A DNA stretch of 64,000 nucleotides from Sphingomonas sp. LT1P40 (GCF_036663835.1 NZ_JAXOJT010000001.1:1860001-1924000); one strand, 5' to 3'. Numbered from the stretch's first letter, positions 8,439-17,981 are shown. The notes: generated by a model from the sequence alone, not told the origin. Program-made: numbers and translations.

Positions 8439-9389
8439 CTACGCGCCGTCCAATACCGCCAATGCCTTTGCCAATGTCGTAGCGGACGCCCGCAATGCAG
8501 TTTCCTCGTTCGGCGTCAGCACTGGTCGCAGGATACGCTCGACGCCATTGCCGCCGATGATGCACGGCACGCTGAAGCAGATGTCGCCAAAATCGAGCGT
8601 CTGACCCGCCCAGGCACTGATCGGGAGCACAGCTCGCTCATCGCGCGCCACGGCTTCACAGATACGCACGATCGCGGTGGCAATGCCAAACGATGTGTAC
8701 CCCTTGCCCTCGATAATCCGATACCCCGCATCCCGGACGTCCACGGCGATCTTGTCGGACTCGTAATCGGGTCCATCGGCGGCGAAGCTTGCGACCGGTT
8801 GTCCCCCGATACGGACGGTCGAGAATGCCGCGACTTCGCTGTCGCCATGCTCGCCCAGAACATAACCCTCGATCGCGCTCGGTGCGACGTTCAGCGCCCG
8901 TGACAATGCTTGTTTAAGGCGGCTGGTGTCGAGCAGCGTTCCGGTTCCGATCACGCTGGCCGGCGGAAGGCCTGCGTTGCGCATTGCGACGACGGTCATC
9001 AAATCGACGGGGTTCGACGCGACGATCAGAACACCGCCAAAACCCGCTTCGGCCAAACCGCGCGCGCATTCCGCGACGATCACCGCGCTGCGCGACGCCA
9101 GCGACAGCCGGGTTTCACTGCCATGCGAGGCGGCACCGGCCGTAATCACCGCAATCTGCGCCGACGCGGCGTCGGCATAGGAGCCGGCCCAGATCCGCGC
9201 GGGTCGGGCCAGCGCATTGGCATCGGCCAGATCGGCGGCCTCGGCCCGGGCCAGGTCGCCGTCCCGATCGATCAAGACGATTTCCTCGAATAGCGCACGC
9301 AGCATGATCGCATAGGCGGCGGTCGCGCCGACATGCCCGGCACCGACAAAGGCGATTCGGCTACGCGCGGCTTGGGGAATATGTGACAT
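8439..9389 (-). CDS. L-lactate dehydrogenase (LDH/MDH family)
   Basis: 316 residues. It has the N-terminal Rossmann motif FVGAGHVGATAAYA (residues 15-28), the substrate Arg in GSETRLSLASR (near 94) and the catalytic His181 in LGEHGDSEVAAF. The order of motifs and VIGTGTLLDTSRL fit NAD-dependent L-lactate dehydrogenase better than malate dehydrogenase, but the specificity loop (AGAASHGSETR) is not canonical, so substrate assignment is tentative. ATG 9389 is chosen over a TTG at 9410 because it gives the usual N-terminus. Confidence 0.85.
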   Translation of the reverse strand: MSHIPQAARSRIAFVGAGHVGATAAYAIMLRALFEEIVLIDRDGDLARAEAADLADANALARPARIWAGSYADAASAQIAVITAGAASHGSETRLSLASRSAVIVAECARGLAEAGFGGVLIVASNPVDLMTVVAMRNAGLPPASVIGTGTLLDTSRLKQALSRALNVAPSAIEGYVLGEHGDSEVAAFSTVRIGGQPVASFAADGPDYESDKIAVDVRDAGYRIIEGKGYTSFGIATAIVRICEAVARDERAVLPISAWAGQTLDFGDICFSVPCIIGGNGVERILRPVLTPNEETALRASATTLAKALAVLDGA

Positions 9390-9455
9390 TGCGGGGGCTA
9401 TAGGCCGCAATCCACATTGCCCCTAATCGGTCCCAATGCGCGCGCGGATAGGCCC

Positions 9456-10451
9456 CTATCCCAGCTTCGCCGCCACCGCCTTCAAATCCGCTTCGGGCCG
9501 CGCGCCATAATGGCTGATGATCTCCGCCGCGCAGGCCGCGCCCAGCTTCAGCGATTTGCCGACGTCCCAGCCCTGCGCCTGTCCGTGCAAGAAGCCCGCC
9601 GCGAACAGATCGCCCGCGCCGGTCGTGTCCACTACCTTGTCGATCGGCTCGGCGGCGACCGAAACCCGCTCGCCATTGGCGACGGCAATCGCGCCCCGCT
9701 CACTGCGCGTCACCACCAGCACCGGCACCTGCGCCGCGATCTTCGTCAGCGCAGCCTCGAAATCCTCGACCTCGGCCAGCGCCAGCAACTCATTCTCGTT
9801 GGCGAACAATATATCGACCAACCCTTCGGCGATCAGCGCGCGGAAATCGCCGCCGTGGCGGCTGATGCAGAACACGTCGGACAGCGTGAACGCCACCTTT
9901 CGCCCTGCCCCGCGCGCAATGTCGATCGCCGCCCGCATCGCCGCGCGCGGCTCTTCCGGATCCCACAAATAGCCTTCGAGATACAGGATCGCCCCGCCCG
10001 CGATGACATCGCGGTCCAGCGCGGCGGCGGGCAGGAACTGCGACGCGCCCAGAAACGTGTTCATCGTCCGCTGCCCGTCCGGCGTCACGAAGATCAGGCA
10101 GCGCGCCGTGGTTGGCTGACCATCACGCACGGCCGTGTCGAAATCGACCCCGGTCGCGCGCAAGTCATGCGCGAACACTTCGCCAAGCTGATCGTCGGCG
10201 ACCTGACCGATGAACGCGCAACGGCTGCCCAAAGCGGCCATCCCCGCCACCGTGTTCGCCGCCGATCCGCCGGAAACCTCACGCCCCGGCCCCATTTTCG
10301 CGTATAGCGCGTCGGCCTCTTCGGGCGAGAACATCAGCTGCATCGAACCCTTGGCAACGCCGATTTCCTCGATGAAGCTGTCCTCGGCCTGCGCCAGAAT
10401 GTCGACGATGGCGTTACCGATGGCGACGACGTCATGGGTGATTGCGGTCAC
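9456..10451 (-). CDS. Adenosine kinase (PfkB/ribokinase family)
   Basis: 331 residues. It phosphorylates adenosine, or a related nucleoside, with ATP. Family features are the N-terminal VVAIGNAIVDILA, the ribose-binding GGSAANTVAGMAALG (about 61-75) and the C-terminal PfkB signature DTTGAGDLFAAGFLHG with the catalytic Asp. The whole arrangement matches the alphaproteobacterial adenosine kinase group that lies near the sugar-kinase superfamily. It begins with GTG 10451, with GGAGAG 5 nt upstream. It is a monocistronic-looking leftward gene. Confidence 0.9.
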   Translation of the reverse strand: MTAITHDVVAIGNAIVDILAQAEDSFIEEIGVAKGSMQLMFSPEEADALYAKMGPGREVSGGSAANTVAGMAALGSRCAFIGQVADDQLGEVFAHDLRATGVDFDTAVRDGQPTTARCLIFVTPDGQRTMNTFLGASQFLPAAALDRDVIAGGAILYLEGYLWDPEEPRAAMRAAIDIARGAGRKVAFTLSDVFCISRHGGDFRALIAEGLVDILFANENELLALAEVEDFEAALTKIAAQVPVLVVTRSERGAIAVANGERVSVAAEPIDKVVDTTGAGDLFAAGFLHGQAQGWDVGKSLKLGAACAAEIISHYGARPEADLKAVAAKLG

Positions 10452-10567
10452 GTTGCTCTCCGAAAATGCCGAAAATGCTGAAAATGGATTGTCGCGCGCC
10501 TAGTGTAGGGCGCGCGTCGGCGCAACTGCGTTGACTTGGCGGCCCACCCCGGCCCATCCATGCCGCA

Positions 10568-11248
10568 ATGCTGAATGCGCTGCTCCTTTCGATCCGCCAG
10601 CTGGGCGACCGACGCATCGTTGCGGTGTTTGCCAAATCGATGCTGGTGACGCTGGCGATCTTCGCGGCGCTCGGCGCGGGCTTGTGGCTCGGGACGGAAG
10701 CCCTTGTCGCGCGCTACTTCGCCGCCAGCCAGAGCACCGCCAGCCTCGCCGCCGCCGCCGCGCTACTCGTTGCCCTGCTCGGCGCGTGGCTGCTGTTCCG
10801 CGTCATTGCCATCGCCGTGATCGGTGTGTTCGCGGACGAAGTCGTCCACGCGGTCGAGGCGAAACATTATCCCGAACGCTTCGCCGCCGCCCGCGATGTC
10901 TCCTTTGCCCGTTCCGCCGCAATGGGCGCACGATCGGCGGCGCGCGCGGTCCTTGCCAACCTCGCTTTCTCCCCCGTCTATATCCTGCTGTTCGTCACCG
11001 GCGTCGGCACACCGATCGCGTTCTTTCTGGTCAACAGCTGGCTGCTGGGCCGCGACCTGGGCGACATGGTCGCGGTGCGCCACATGCCCGCCGCAGACCT
11101 GCGTCGCTGGCGCGCCACCACCCGCGTCACCCGTTTTGCCACTGGTGCCGCCGGAACCGCGCTGTTCTTCTTGCCCGTAGTCAATCTGATCGCGCCCATT
11201 GTCGGTGCGGCGATGGCGACGCATCTGTTCCACCGGAGAACCAAGTGA
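10568..11248 (+). CDS. EI24-domain (CysZ-like) membrane protein
   Basis: 226 residues, with membrane helices at about 24-45, 61-87, 135-158 and 190-212 and a soluble helical region between helices 2 and 3. The pattern (FSPVYILLFVTGVGTPIAFFLVNSWLLGRDL) is that of EI24/CysZ proteins; CysZ itself mediates sulfate uptake, but the role of this branch is not known. It overlaps the next lipoprotein gene by 4 nt (GTGA), so the two form an operon. Confidence 0.85.
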   Translation: MLNALLLSIRQLGDRRIVAVFAKSMLVTLAIFAALGAGLWLGTEALVARYFAASQSTASLAAAAALLVALLGAWLLFRVIAIAVIGVFADEVVHAVEAKHYPERFAAARDVSFARSAAMGARSAARAVLANLAFSPVYILLFVTGVGTPIAFFLVNSWLLGRDLGDMVAVRHMPAADLRRWRATTRVTRFATGAAGTALFFLPVVNLIAPIVGAAMATHLFHRRTK

Positions 11249-11616
11249 AACTGTTCGCAAGTGCCGCCGCGCTCGTCCTGCTCGCAGGCTGCACCGCCGG
11301 CAACACGCCCCCGCCCGGCCGCGCCGCGCCGATTCCAGTGCCACAGGGGATGTCGGCGCTCACCGGCGTGCTGGGTCAGAACAGCGCCGGTCTGGTCGCC
11401 CAGTTCGGCAAACCCACGCTCGACATCAGCGAGGGTTCGGCGCGCAAACTCCAGTTCACCGGTCCGATCTGCGTGCTCGACGCCTATCTCTACCCGCCCA
11501 AATCCGGGCGCGGCGACTCCACCGTCACCTTCGCCGAAACCCGCCAGCGCGACGGCTCGCCCATCGACCAGTCCAGCTGCGCCGCAGCGCTCAGGGCCAG
11601 CCGGGCGGGAAAATAA
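11245..11616 (+). CDS. Small predicted lipoprotein
   Basis: 123 residues starting with GTG, with GGAGAA just upstream and overlapping the EI24 gene. A short signal ends in the lipobox LLAGC (Cys near 16). The mature part contains GQNSAGLVAQFGKPTLDISEG and GPICVLDAYLYPP, a pattern seen in small sphingomonad lipoproteins that resemble the SmpA/OmlA outer-membrane assembly fold. No function is established. Export to the periplasm is well supported. Confidence 0.8.
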   Translation: MKLFASAAALVLLAGCTAGNTPPPGRAAPIPVPQGMSALTGVLGQNSAGLVAQFGKPTLDISEGSARKLQFTGPICVLDAYLYPPKSGRGDSTVTFAETRQRDGSPIDQSSCAAALRASRAGK

Positions 11617-11619
11617 TCG

Positions 11620-11958
11620 TCAGGCGTTAACCCCAAGCATCACGCGCCGAACATCGCCGCCTTCGCGCACGCTCAGCCACAGTAGATAGGGCAACAGAAA
11701 TCCCGCCCCGCCCAGAAGCGCGACCGGTGCCAGCGCCAACCCAACCGCTGAAAAGCCGTTGCGCCACGCCGTCCACAGCGCCGACAGGATCAGGAAGCAC
11801 AGAAAATCCAGATTGAACTGCCCGGGCCATACCAGCTGCGCGATGTCGCCGAAGAAGATCGGCAACAGGTTCAACCCATGCTCGCCGATCACCACCGCCG
11901 TATAGCCCGCCAGCACGATCCACAGCAGTACCAGCAACATTTGAAATCCACGCATCAT
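11620..11958 (-). CDS. Small membrane protein (DUF2834-like)
   Basis: 112 residues, with three predicted membrane helices at about 4-24, 48-64 and 70-95 and a short basic C-terminal tail. It resembles the DUF2834 group of small inner-membrane proteins, but this is a weak by-eye match. ATG 11958 overlaps the queG stop as ATGA, and GGGAGAGCG immediately upstream serves as ribosome site, so it is co-translated with queG. Function unknown. Confidence 0.7.
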   Translation of the reverse strand: MMRGFQMLLVLLWIVLAGYTAVVIGEHGLNLLPIFFGDIAQLVWPGQFNLDFLCFLILSALWTAWRNGFSAVGLALAPVALLGGAGFLLPYLLWLSVREGGDVRRVMLGVNA

Positions 11959-13007
11959 CGCTCTCCCGATTGCAGCCGCATCATCGCCCATTCCGCCGCT
12001 TCGCGCACCACCGCATCGGGATCGCCCAGCAACCCCTCCACCACCGGCAACAATGCTGCATCCCCACTGTTCCCCGCCGCGATCAGGCAGTTGCGCACCA
12101 TCCGGTCGCGTCCGATCCGCTTGATCGGTGATCCCGAAAACACCTGCCGGAATGCGGCATCGTCCAGCGCCAGCAAATCCGCCAGCGCGGGTGCAGTCAG
12201 CTCGGCGCGCGGCGCAAACGCGAGATTCGCCGCCGCCGCACTGGCGAACTTGTTCCACGGGCACACCGCCAGACAATCGTCACAGCCATAAATCCGGTTG
12301 CCGATCCGCTCGCGGAACTCGTGCGGGATCGGCCCTTTATGCTCGATCGTCAGATACGAAATGCACCGCCGCGCATCCAGTCGGTAGGGCTCGGGAAAGG
12401 CATCGGTCGGGCACGCACGCTGGCACGCATCGCATGACCCACAGGTATCGCTGCCCGCCACATCCGGCGCCAGTACCAGCGTCGTATAAATCGCTCCCAG
12501 GAACAGCCAGCTGCCATGTTCGCGGCTCACCAGATTGGTATGCTTCCCCTGCCACCCCAGCCCCGCCGCCTCAGCCAGCGGCTTTTCCATCACCGGCGCA
12601 GTATCGACGAACACCTTCAGATCGCACCCGGCCTCGCTCGCCAGCCATCGCCCCAGCGCCTTCAGCGCCTTCTTCACGACATCGTGATAGTCGGCCCCTT
12701 GCGCATAGACCGATATCCGCCCGCGATCCCCGACCCCTTCCAGTGCCAGCGGATTGACCGCAGGTGCATAGCTCATCCCCAGCGCGATCACCGACCGCAC
12801 CTCCGGCCACAATCCGCCCGGACTTTCGCGGTGATGCGCGCGTTCCTCCATCCAGATCATGTCGCCATGCCGCCCCTCGGCCAGCCATTGCCGCAGTCGC
12901 TCGCCCGATCGCGGTGCCGCGTCCGCGCGCGCAATTCCGCACGCAGCAAAGCCCAACTCCACCGCCTTTTCGCGGATAGCGTCTTCGAGTGGCTTGCCTT
13001 CATACAT
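11955..13007 (-). CDS. queG: Epoxyqueuosine reductase
   Basis: 350 residues. QueG is the cobalamin-dependent reductase that converts epoxyqueuosine to queuosine in tRNAs with GUN anticodons (Tyr, His, Asn, Asp). Two 4Fe-4S cysteine clusters are visible, [16 protein letters not shown] and [14 protein letters not shown], plus the conserved [16 protein letters not shown] and [18 protein letters not shown]. The C-terminal 80 residues look like a HEAT-type repeat ([22 protein letters not shown]). ATG 13007 is preferred over an adjacent GTG at 13010. It is divergent from the ABC transporter genes. Confidence 0.96.
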   Translation of the reverse strand: MYEGKPLEDAIREKAVELGFAACGIARADAAPRSGERLRQWLAEGRHGDMIWMEERAHHRESPGGLWPEVRSVIALGMSYAPAVNPLALEGVGDRGRISVYAQGADYHDVVKKALKALGRWLASEAGCDLKVFVDTAPVMEKPLAEAAGLGWQGKHTNLVSREHGSWLFLGAIYTTLVLAPDVAGSDTCGSCDACQRACPTDAFPEPYRLDARRCISYLTIEHKGPIPHEFRERIGNRIYGCDDCLAVCPWNKFASAAAANLAFAPRAELTAPALADLLALDDAAFRQVFSGSPIKRIGRDRMVRNCLIAAGNSGDAALLPVVEGLLGDPDAVVREAAEWAMMRLQSGER

Positions 13008-13060
13008 CACCCCCCGCTACCACGGACGGACAATCGAGGGGATTCCTGTTGCGTAGTGAA

Positions 13061-13981
13061 ATGGCGGTCACCGCCTCCGGTCTGGTGAAGCGGTTCGGGG
13101 ACCGGCGCGTGGTCGATGGCGTGAACATCGCCGTCCCCACCGGCATGATCTATGGCGTCCTCGGTCCCAATGGCGCGGGCAAGACCACGACGTTGCGGAT
13201 GCTGCTCGGCATTATCGAGCCGGATAGCGGCACCCGTACCCTGCTCGGCAACGCCAATCCCCGCGATGTCAGCGACCAGGTCGGCTATCTGCCCGAGGAA
13301 CGCGGCCTATACCCATCGATGAAGACCGTGCAGGCGATCGCCTTCATGGGCGCGCTTCGCGGCCTCGACTGGAAGACCGGGCGCAAGCGCGGCGCGGAAC
13401 TGATGGAAGCCGCCGGTCTCGGCCACGCCATCGACCAGAAGATCAGGAAACTGTCCAAGGGCATGGCCCAGCTCGTCCAGCTGCTCGGCTCGATCGTCCA
13501 TCAACCCGACCTGCTCGTCCTCGACGAACCCTTTTCCGGCCTCGACCCCGTAAACCAAGAGCGCCTCGAAAAACTGATTCTGGCCGAGCGGGATCGCGGC
13601 GCGACGATCCTGTTTTCCACACATGTCATGGCGCATGCCGAGCGGCTGTGCGACCGCCTTACCATTATCGCCGGTGGCAAAGTCCGCTTCGAGGGCAGCA
13701 TGACCGACGCCCGCGCCACGCTCCCGTTCAAGGCGCATTATGTGCCGCACCACCCGGACGAGAATATCCGCGCCCTCCTCCCCGCCGATGCCGACCGCGA
13801 CGGCGACGGCTGGCGCTTCATCATGCCGGATGGCGGCATCGAATCCTTGCTGACCAAACTCATCGCCGCGGGCTATGGCATTTCCGGCCTGTCGATCGAG
13901 CGACCCACGCTCCACGACGTGTTTGTCAAGATCGTCGGCGCCGAAGCACTCGAAGCCGCCGCGCAGGAGACCGCAGCATGA
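13061..13981 (+). CDS. ABC transporter ATP-binding protein (NatA-like)
   Basis: 306 residues from ATG 13061, which follows an upstream open stretch with no ribosome site. Walker A is GPNGAGKTTTLRML, the signature is LSKGMAQLVQ, and Walker B is LLVLDEPFSGLDP. The C-terminal 80 residues form the extra DUF4162 domain found in NatA-type ATPases. It overlaps the permease gene by 4 nt. NatA-like exporters extrude Na+ or hydrophobic compounds; the substrate here is unknown. Confidence 0.93.
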   Translation: MAVTASGLVKRFGDRRVVDGVNIAVPTGMIYGVLGPNGAGKTTTLRMLLGIIEPDSGTRTLLGNANPRDVSDQVGYLPEERGLYPSMKTVQAIAFMGALRGLDWKTGRKRGAELMEAAGLGHAIDQKIRKLSKGMAQLVQLLGSIVHQPDLLVLDEPFSGLDPVNQERLEKLILAERDRGATILFSTHVMAHAERLCDRLTIIAGGKVRFEGSMTDARATLPFKAHYVPHHPDENIRALLPADADRDGDGWRFIMPDGGIESLLTKLIAAGYGISGLSIERPTLHDVFVKIVGAEALEAAAQETAA

Positions 13982-15210
13982 GCAGCCTGCGCCGCCTCAC
14001 CCGCCAGACCATGACCATCGCCCGTCGCGATTTCGTGGCAACGGTATTCACCCCCACCTTCCTGCTCTTCCTGCTCGCCCCGCTGATGATGCTGGCATTC
14101 GGCACCGTCGGTGGCATGGGTGCTGCGACGATGGCCAAGAGCGGCAACGAAAAGGCCCGCATCGTCCTGATCGGCAGCGGCGAGCGAACGCGCACCGCCA
14201 TTCTGGTCGACCGCGACTTGCGCCAGATCTATCGAACCAGCGAACGCCCGCCTCAGCTGATCGTCGAGGCACCGGGCGAAAATGCCGAGCGACAGGCCCG
14301 CGCCTTGTTCGAGCGCAAGGATATCGAGGCGTCGGCGGTGCTCTACGGCCCGCTGGAAAAGCCGCAAATCCTTTATGGTCCCGCCGGGTCACGCACCGCC
14401 GATTACATGATCGTCCTCGCCGAACAGGTGCTGCTCGCCGAAAAAGCCGGGTCCACCGCCGCGCTCAGCGAGCCGACGAAAACCGCCGTCGTCCGCACTG
14501 GCACCTCCGCCAGCGGACAGGGGCAGGCCGGCTTCTTCACCGTGTTCGGCCTGTTCATCGTGTCGCTGATGCTCGCGGGGCAGGTCGTCGGGACGATGGC
14601 CGAGGAGCGCTCGAACAAGGTCATCGAAATCCTCGCCGCCGCCGTTCCGCTCGAAAGCGTGTTCTTCGGCAAGCTGCTCGGCATGTTCGGCGTGGCTTTG
14701 CTTTTCCTCCTGTTCTGGGGAACGGTCGTTCTCAATGTCGGCGCTTTGCTGCCCGCCAATTTCGCGCGCGCCTTCGCCGATGTCGGTCCGGCTGTCGGCC
14801 TGCCGACCTTCGCGCTGCTGTTCCTCGCCTATTTCGTGATGGCGTACATGCTGCTCGGCGCCGTCTTCCTCGGCATCGGCGCACAGGCATCGACCCAGCG
14901 CGAACTGCAAATGCTCTCGCTGCCGATCACGATCTTCCAGGTCGCCATGTTCGGCTTTGCCTCTGCTGCCGCCGCACAACCTGACAGCTGGGTCGCCACC
15001 GCCGCCGAACTCTTCCCGTTCAGCTCGCCCTTCGCCATGGCCGCCCGCGCCGCCAACTCCGCCGAACTGTGGCGTCACGGTCTCGCGCTCGCATGGCAAG
15101 CCCTGTGGGTGGTGATCACCGTCACCATCGCCGCCCGCCTGTTCCGCCGCGGCGTGCTGCAATCGGGCAGCCCGAAACTGTTCCGGCGGAAGAAGACCGC
15201 GGCCGCATAG
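13978..15210 (+). CDS. ABC transporter permease (NatB-like)
   Basis: 410 residues with the ABC-2 permease plan: one helix at about 22-45, a large extracytoplasmic domain to about residue 180, then five helices. The conserved elements MAEERSNKVIEILAAAVPLE and FFGKLLGMFGVALLFL are those of NatB-type permeases. The ATG overlaps the ATPase stop (ATGA). Together with the preceding ATPase it makes a two-gene exporter. Confidence 0.9.
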   Translation: MSSLRRLTRQTMTIARRDFVATVFTPTFLLFLLAPLMMLAFGTVGGMGAATMAKSGNEKARIVLIGSGERTRTAILVDRDLRQIYRTSERPPQLIVEAPGENAERQARALFERKDIEASAVLYGPLEKPQILYGPAGSRTADYMIVLAEQVLLAEKAGSTAALSEPTKTAVVRTGTSASGQGQAGFFTVFGLFIVSLMLAGQVVGTMAEERSNKVIEILAAAVPLESVFFGKLLGMFGVALLFLLFWGTVVLNVGALLPANFARAFADVGPAVGLPTFALLFLAYFVMAYMLLGAVFLGIGAQASTQRELQMLSLPITIFQVAMFGFASAAAAQPDSWVATAAELFPFSSPFAMAARAANSAELWRHGLALAWQALWVVITVTIAARLFRRGVLQSGSPKLFRRKKTAAA

Positions 15211-15229
15211 CAACCCGCCGCACCACTAT

Positions 15230-15243
15230 TGACATAATTGTCA
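15230..15243. promoter_or_regulatory. TGACA-N4-TGTCA dyad upstream of the P450 gene
   Basis: TGACA (15230-15234), four bases TAAT, then TGTCA (15239-15243) form a short inverted repeat 44 bp upstream of the CYP153 start. TTGACA at 15229-15234 could also be a -35 element. The arrangement suits a TetR/AraC-type operator overlapping the promoter. No regulator gene is adjacent. Confidence 0.45.
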
Positions 15244-15287
15244 GTTAAGGCACTCTCCAGTCAAACGACATCCGGAGAGTGGCAATC

Positions 15288-16517
15288 ATGGCAACCCTTG
15301 CAAGCGAAGCGGCGACCACCGCCGACCCGCTCGACGTCACCCTTGCAAGCCTCTACCGCGACGACACCTGGCACGAACCCTTCCGCCAACTCCGCGCCAC
15401 GGCACCGGTCTATCGCTGCGAAAACTCGCCCTTCGGCGCATACTGGTCGATCTCTTCCTATAAGCCGATCGTCGAGGTCGAATCGCTGCCAGAACTCTAC
15501 TCGTCACAGGCGGGCGGCATCACCGTCGCCGATCTGGTCGAGGGAGATATCGCCATGCCGATGTTCATTGCGATGGACAGGCCCAAGCACACTGGCCAGC
15601 GCCGCACGGTCGCGCCCGCCTTCACGCCGTCCGAAATGGTGCGGATGAGCGCCGATATCCGCACCCGCACTGCCGAACTGCTCGACTCGCTCCCCGTCGG
15701 GCAGACCTTCGACTGGGTCGATACCGTCGCAATCGAGCTGACCACGCAGATGCTGGCGCTTCTGTTCGACTTCCCCTGGGCCGATCGCCGCAAACTGACC
15801 TATTGGTCCGACTGGGCCGGCGATATCGAGATCGCCAAGGACCCGGTGCGCAAAGAGGAACGTCGCAACATCCTGTTCCAGTGCGCCTCCGAATTCGGCG
15901 CGCTGTGGAATGCCAAGCTGGACAAGGAACCGACCCCCGACCTGATCTCGATGATGATCCATTCGGACGCTATGGCGGAAATGGACCAGATGGAGTTCCT
16001 CGGGAACCTCATCCTGCTCATCGTCGGCGGCAACGACACCACGCGCAATTCGATGTCGGCCTATGCCTGGGCGCTCGAACAATTTCCCGACGAGCGCGCG
16101 AAGCTCGAAGCCGATCCGTCACTGATCGCCAACGCGACTCAGGAAATCATCCGCTGGCAGACGCCGCTGGCGCATATGCGCCGCACGGCCACCGCCGATG
16201 CCGAACTGATGGGCCAACACATCCGCGAGGGCGACAAGCTCGTCCTGTGGTATCTTTCCGCCAACCGCGATGAGAGCGTATTCGAGAATGCCGACCGTAT
16301 CATTGTCGATCGCCCGAACGCCCGCCGCCACCTCGCTTTTGGCCACGGCATCCACCGCTGCGTCGGCGCGCGGCTGGCCGAGCTTCAGATCGGCGTGCTG
16401 ATGGAGGAAATGGCCAAGCGCCGTCTGCGCGTGAATGTCGTCGCGGAGCCGGAGCGCGTCGCTGCCTGCTTCGTCCACGGCTACAAGAAGATGCCAGTGG
16501 AACTGAGTCGCTATTGA
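15288..16517 (+). CDS. Cytochrome P450, CYP153-like (terminal hydroxylase)
   Basis: 409 residues. The heme ligand is Cys358 in FGHGIHRCVGARLAE, the I-helix oxygen motif is GGNDTTRNSMS (about 247-257), and the B-C region GGITVADLV and MFIAMDRPKHTGQRRTVAP match CYP153 closely. CYP153 enzymes hydroxylate the terminal carbon of alkanes, alcohols or fatty acids and need a 2Fe-2S ferredoxin and reductase. Neither partner gene is adjacent, so electrons must come from elsewhere. ATG 15288 lies 8 nt after GGAGAG. The gene stands alone after the ABC exporter. Confidence 0.9.
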   Translation: MATLASEAATTADPLDVTLASLYRDDTWHEPFRQLRATAPVYRCENSPFGAYWSISSYKPIVEVESLPELYSSQAGGITVADLVEGDIAMPMFIAMDRPKHTGQRRTVAPAFTPSEMVRMSADIRTRTAELLDSLPVGQTFDWVDTVAIELTTQMLALLFDFPWADRRKLTYWSDWAGDIEIAKDPVRKEERRNILFQCASEFGALWNAKLDKEPTPDLISMMIHSDAMAEMDQMEFLGNLILLIVGGNDTTRNSMSAYAWALEQFPDERAKLEADPSLIANATQEIIRWQTPLAHMRRTATADAELMGQHIREGDKLVLWYLSANRDESVFENADRIIVDRPNARRHLAFGHGIHRCVGARLAELQIGVLMEEMAKRRLRVNVVAEPERVAACFVHGYKKMPVELSRY

Positions 16518-16774
16518 GTGGCACCGGGCGGCATCGTGCCACATGATTTCGCCTTAGCTTCTTCGATCGCCGGTGGCCGCTTGCGCCCCATCGTCCAGTT
16601 GCCGTGCATCCGTACCAGCGGATTGGGCGCGCACCAGATCTCACCACTCTCGTCCAGCGCGGTGACCCAGATCAAATTATGCTCCTGCCCATAATCGATT
16701 ACGGCAAAAGCATAGCCCGATCCCTTGTCGATGACATGGACCGGCAATGGTGGATCAAGTTGCTGAAAGGCCAT
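16511..16774 (-). CDS. Conserved hypothetical protein (sphingomonad small protein)
   Basis: 87 residues. The pattern LDPPLPVHVIDKGSGYAFAV and LIWVTALDESGEIWCAPNPL followed by RMHGNWTMGR is recognisable as a short protein found next to unrelated genes in sphingomonads, without assigned function. No signal peptide or membrane helix is seen. ATG 16774 has AGGACG 6 nt upstream. Its 3' end overlaps the convergent P450 gene by 7 nt. The upstream open frame towards 17182 is only antisense to msrB. Confidence 0.75.
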   Translation of the reverse strand: MAFQQLDPPLPVHVIDKGSGYAFAVIDYGQEHNLIWVTALDESGEIWCAPNPLVRMHGNWTMGRKRPPAIEEAKAKSCGTMPPGATQ

Positions 16775-16892
16775 GGATTTCGTCCTGGTTGCAATGATCG
16801 CATAAAGCGGCTGCGCGCCGAAGGTTCCGGCCCGTGAAACCAAAAGCGGCTCTCCGACGTATCTCAAGCAGCACGCTACAAGGATCGCCCTC

Positions 16893-17378
16893 ATGCCCGT
16901 CACCCGCCGCCATCTGCTCGCCCTGACCGGCACCGGCGCGCTTGCCGTCACATTCGGCTGCACGGCGGAGGAAAGCGAGGCCGCCCAGCGCTTCGAAATC
17001 ACCCGCACCGACGCCGAATGGCGCAGGCAGCTCACCCCGGCACAATATCGCGTGCTGCGACAGGAAGGCACCGAACGCCCCGGCTCCAGCCCGCTCGACA
17101 AGGAAAAGCGCACCGGCATCTTCGCCTGCGCCGGATGCGCGCTCCCGCTGTTCAGTTCGCGCACGAAGTTCGAGAGCGGCACCGGCTGGCCCAGCTTCTA
17201 CGCGCCGCTTAAAACTGCCATACTCACCAAGACGGATCGCTCGCTCGGCATCGCTCGCACCGAAGTCATCTGCCGCCGCTGCGGCGGCCATCTTGGCCAT
17301 GTGTTCGACGACGGCCCGAAACCGACCGGCAAGCGCTATTGCATGAACGGCGTGGCAATGACTTTCAGGGCCGCGTGA
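16893..17378 (+). CDS. msrB: Peptide-methionine (R)-S-oxide reductase, exported
   Basis: 161 residues. MsrB reduces methionine-R-sulfoxide in proteins. The catalytic Cys is Cys150 in KRYCMNGVAM, and the zinc-site cysteines are Cys79, Cys82, Cys127 and Cys130 (FACAGC, ICRRC). GTGWPSFYAP and GHLGHVFDDGP are also canonical. The N-terminus TRRHLLALTGTGALAVTFGC looks like a Tat signal ending in a lipobox, so this copy is probably a periplasmic lipoprotein anchored at Cys23. The usual resolving-site residue after the catalytic Cys (IN) is MN here. Confidence 0.93.
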   Translation: MPVTRRHLLALTGTGALAVTFGCTAEESEAAQRFEITRTDAEWRRQLTPAQYRVLRQEGTERPGSSPLDKEKRTGIFACAGCALPLFSSRTKFESGTGWPSFYAPLKTAILTKTDRSLGIARTEVICRRCGGHLGHVFDDGPKPTGKRYCMNGVAMTFRAA

Positions 17379-17417
17379 TCAACTCGTCCCGCACCGGGGA
17401 GGGGAGAACTGATCCTC

Positions 17418-17981
17418 TTACTTCTGCAGCGAAGTTTCGATCCCGAACTGCGACAAGTCCACCGACGCGATCGTAATCGGCCCGAACGGGGCAACCTCAG
17501 GCTGAACCTCAGGCACGTTATTCGGTGCCTGGCCCGAATAAATGAAACCGTTCACCGGAAACGTCGAAGTCCCCAGCCCGCCATTGCTGGCGAACCATAC
17601 CTTCACCCGGCTCCAGTCGCCGCGCTCGGACACGTCCACCGCGATCACATTCTTCTCGACCCCGCCGCGGCGCGACCAATTGGCATGGGTCAGCAGCACC
17701 TGGCGGTCGTTCAGCACCTTCGACACCATTGCGACATGGCCCAGCCGCATGCGCTGCGTCGGCGCGAACGACATCACCGCGCCCTCGACCGGCTCGTTGC
17801 CACGCTCGTAACGACCGGCAGCCTGACCCCACCAAGTATGGGCATTGCCGAAAATCTTCACGCCGGAAATCGCGCGGGCATAGGGCGCGCACTGCCAGAA
17901 TTGCGCGTTGGCTGGGGCGATCGTCGCAAGGCAAAGCGCTGCCACCAGCGCAAATCGCGCTGTGAAATTACCGATTGTCAT
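17418..17981 (-). CDS. Secreted CHAP-domain protein (putative cell-wall amidase)
   Basis: 187 residues with a signal peptide ending near ANAQ (25). The CHAP domain follows: Cys31 in FWQCAPYARA as nucleophile, His82 in LGHVAMVSKV, and the HANW motif at 99-102. CHAP proteins cleave peptidoglycan amide bonds or glutathionylspermidine-type links; in sphingomonads this short form is widespread and not characterised. ATG 17981 has GAGGGG 4 nt upstream. That ribosome site is paired into a hairpin in the leader RNA (see the feature at 17984). Confidence 0.88.
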   Translation of the reverse strand: MTIGNFTARFALVAALCLATIAPANAQFWQCAPYARAISGVKIFGNAHTWWGQAAGRYERGNEPVEGAVMSFAPTQRMRLGHVAMVSKVLNDRQVLLTHANWSRRGGVEKNVIAVDVSERGDWSRVKVWFASNGGLGTSTFPVNGFIYSGQAPNNVPEVQPEVAPFGPITIASVDLSQFGIETSLQK

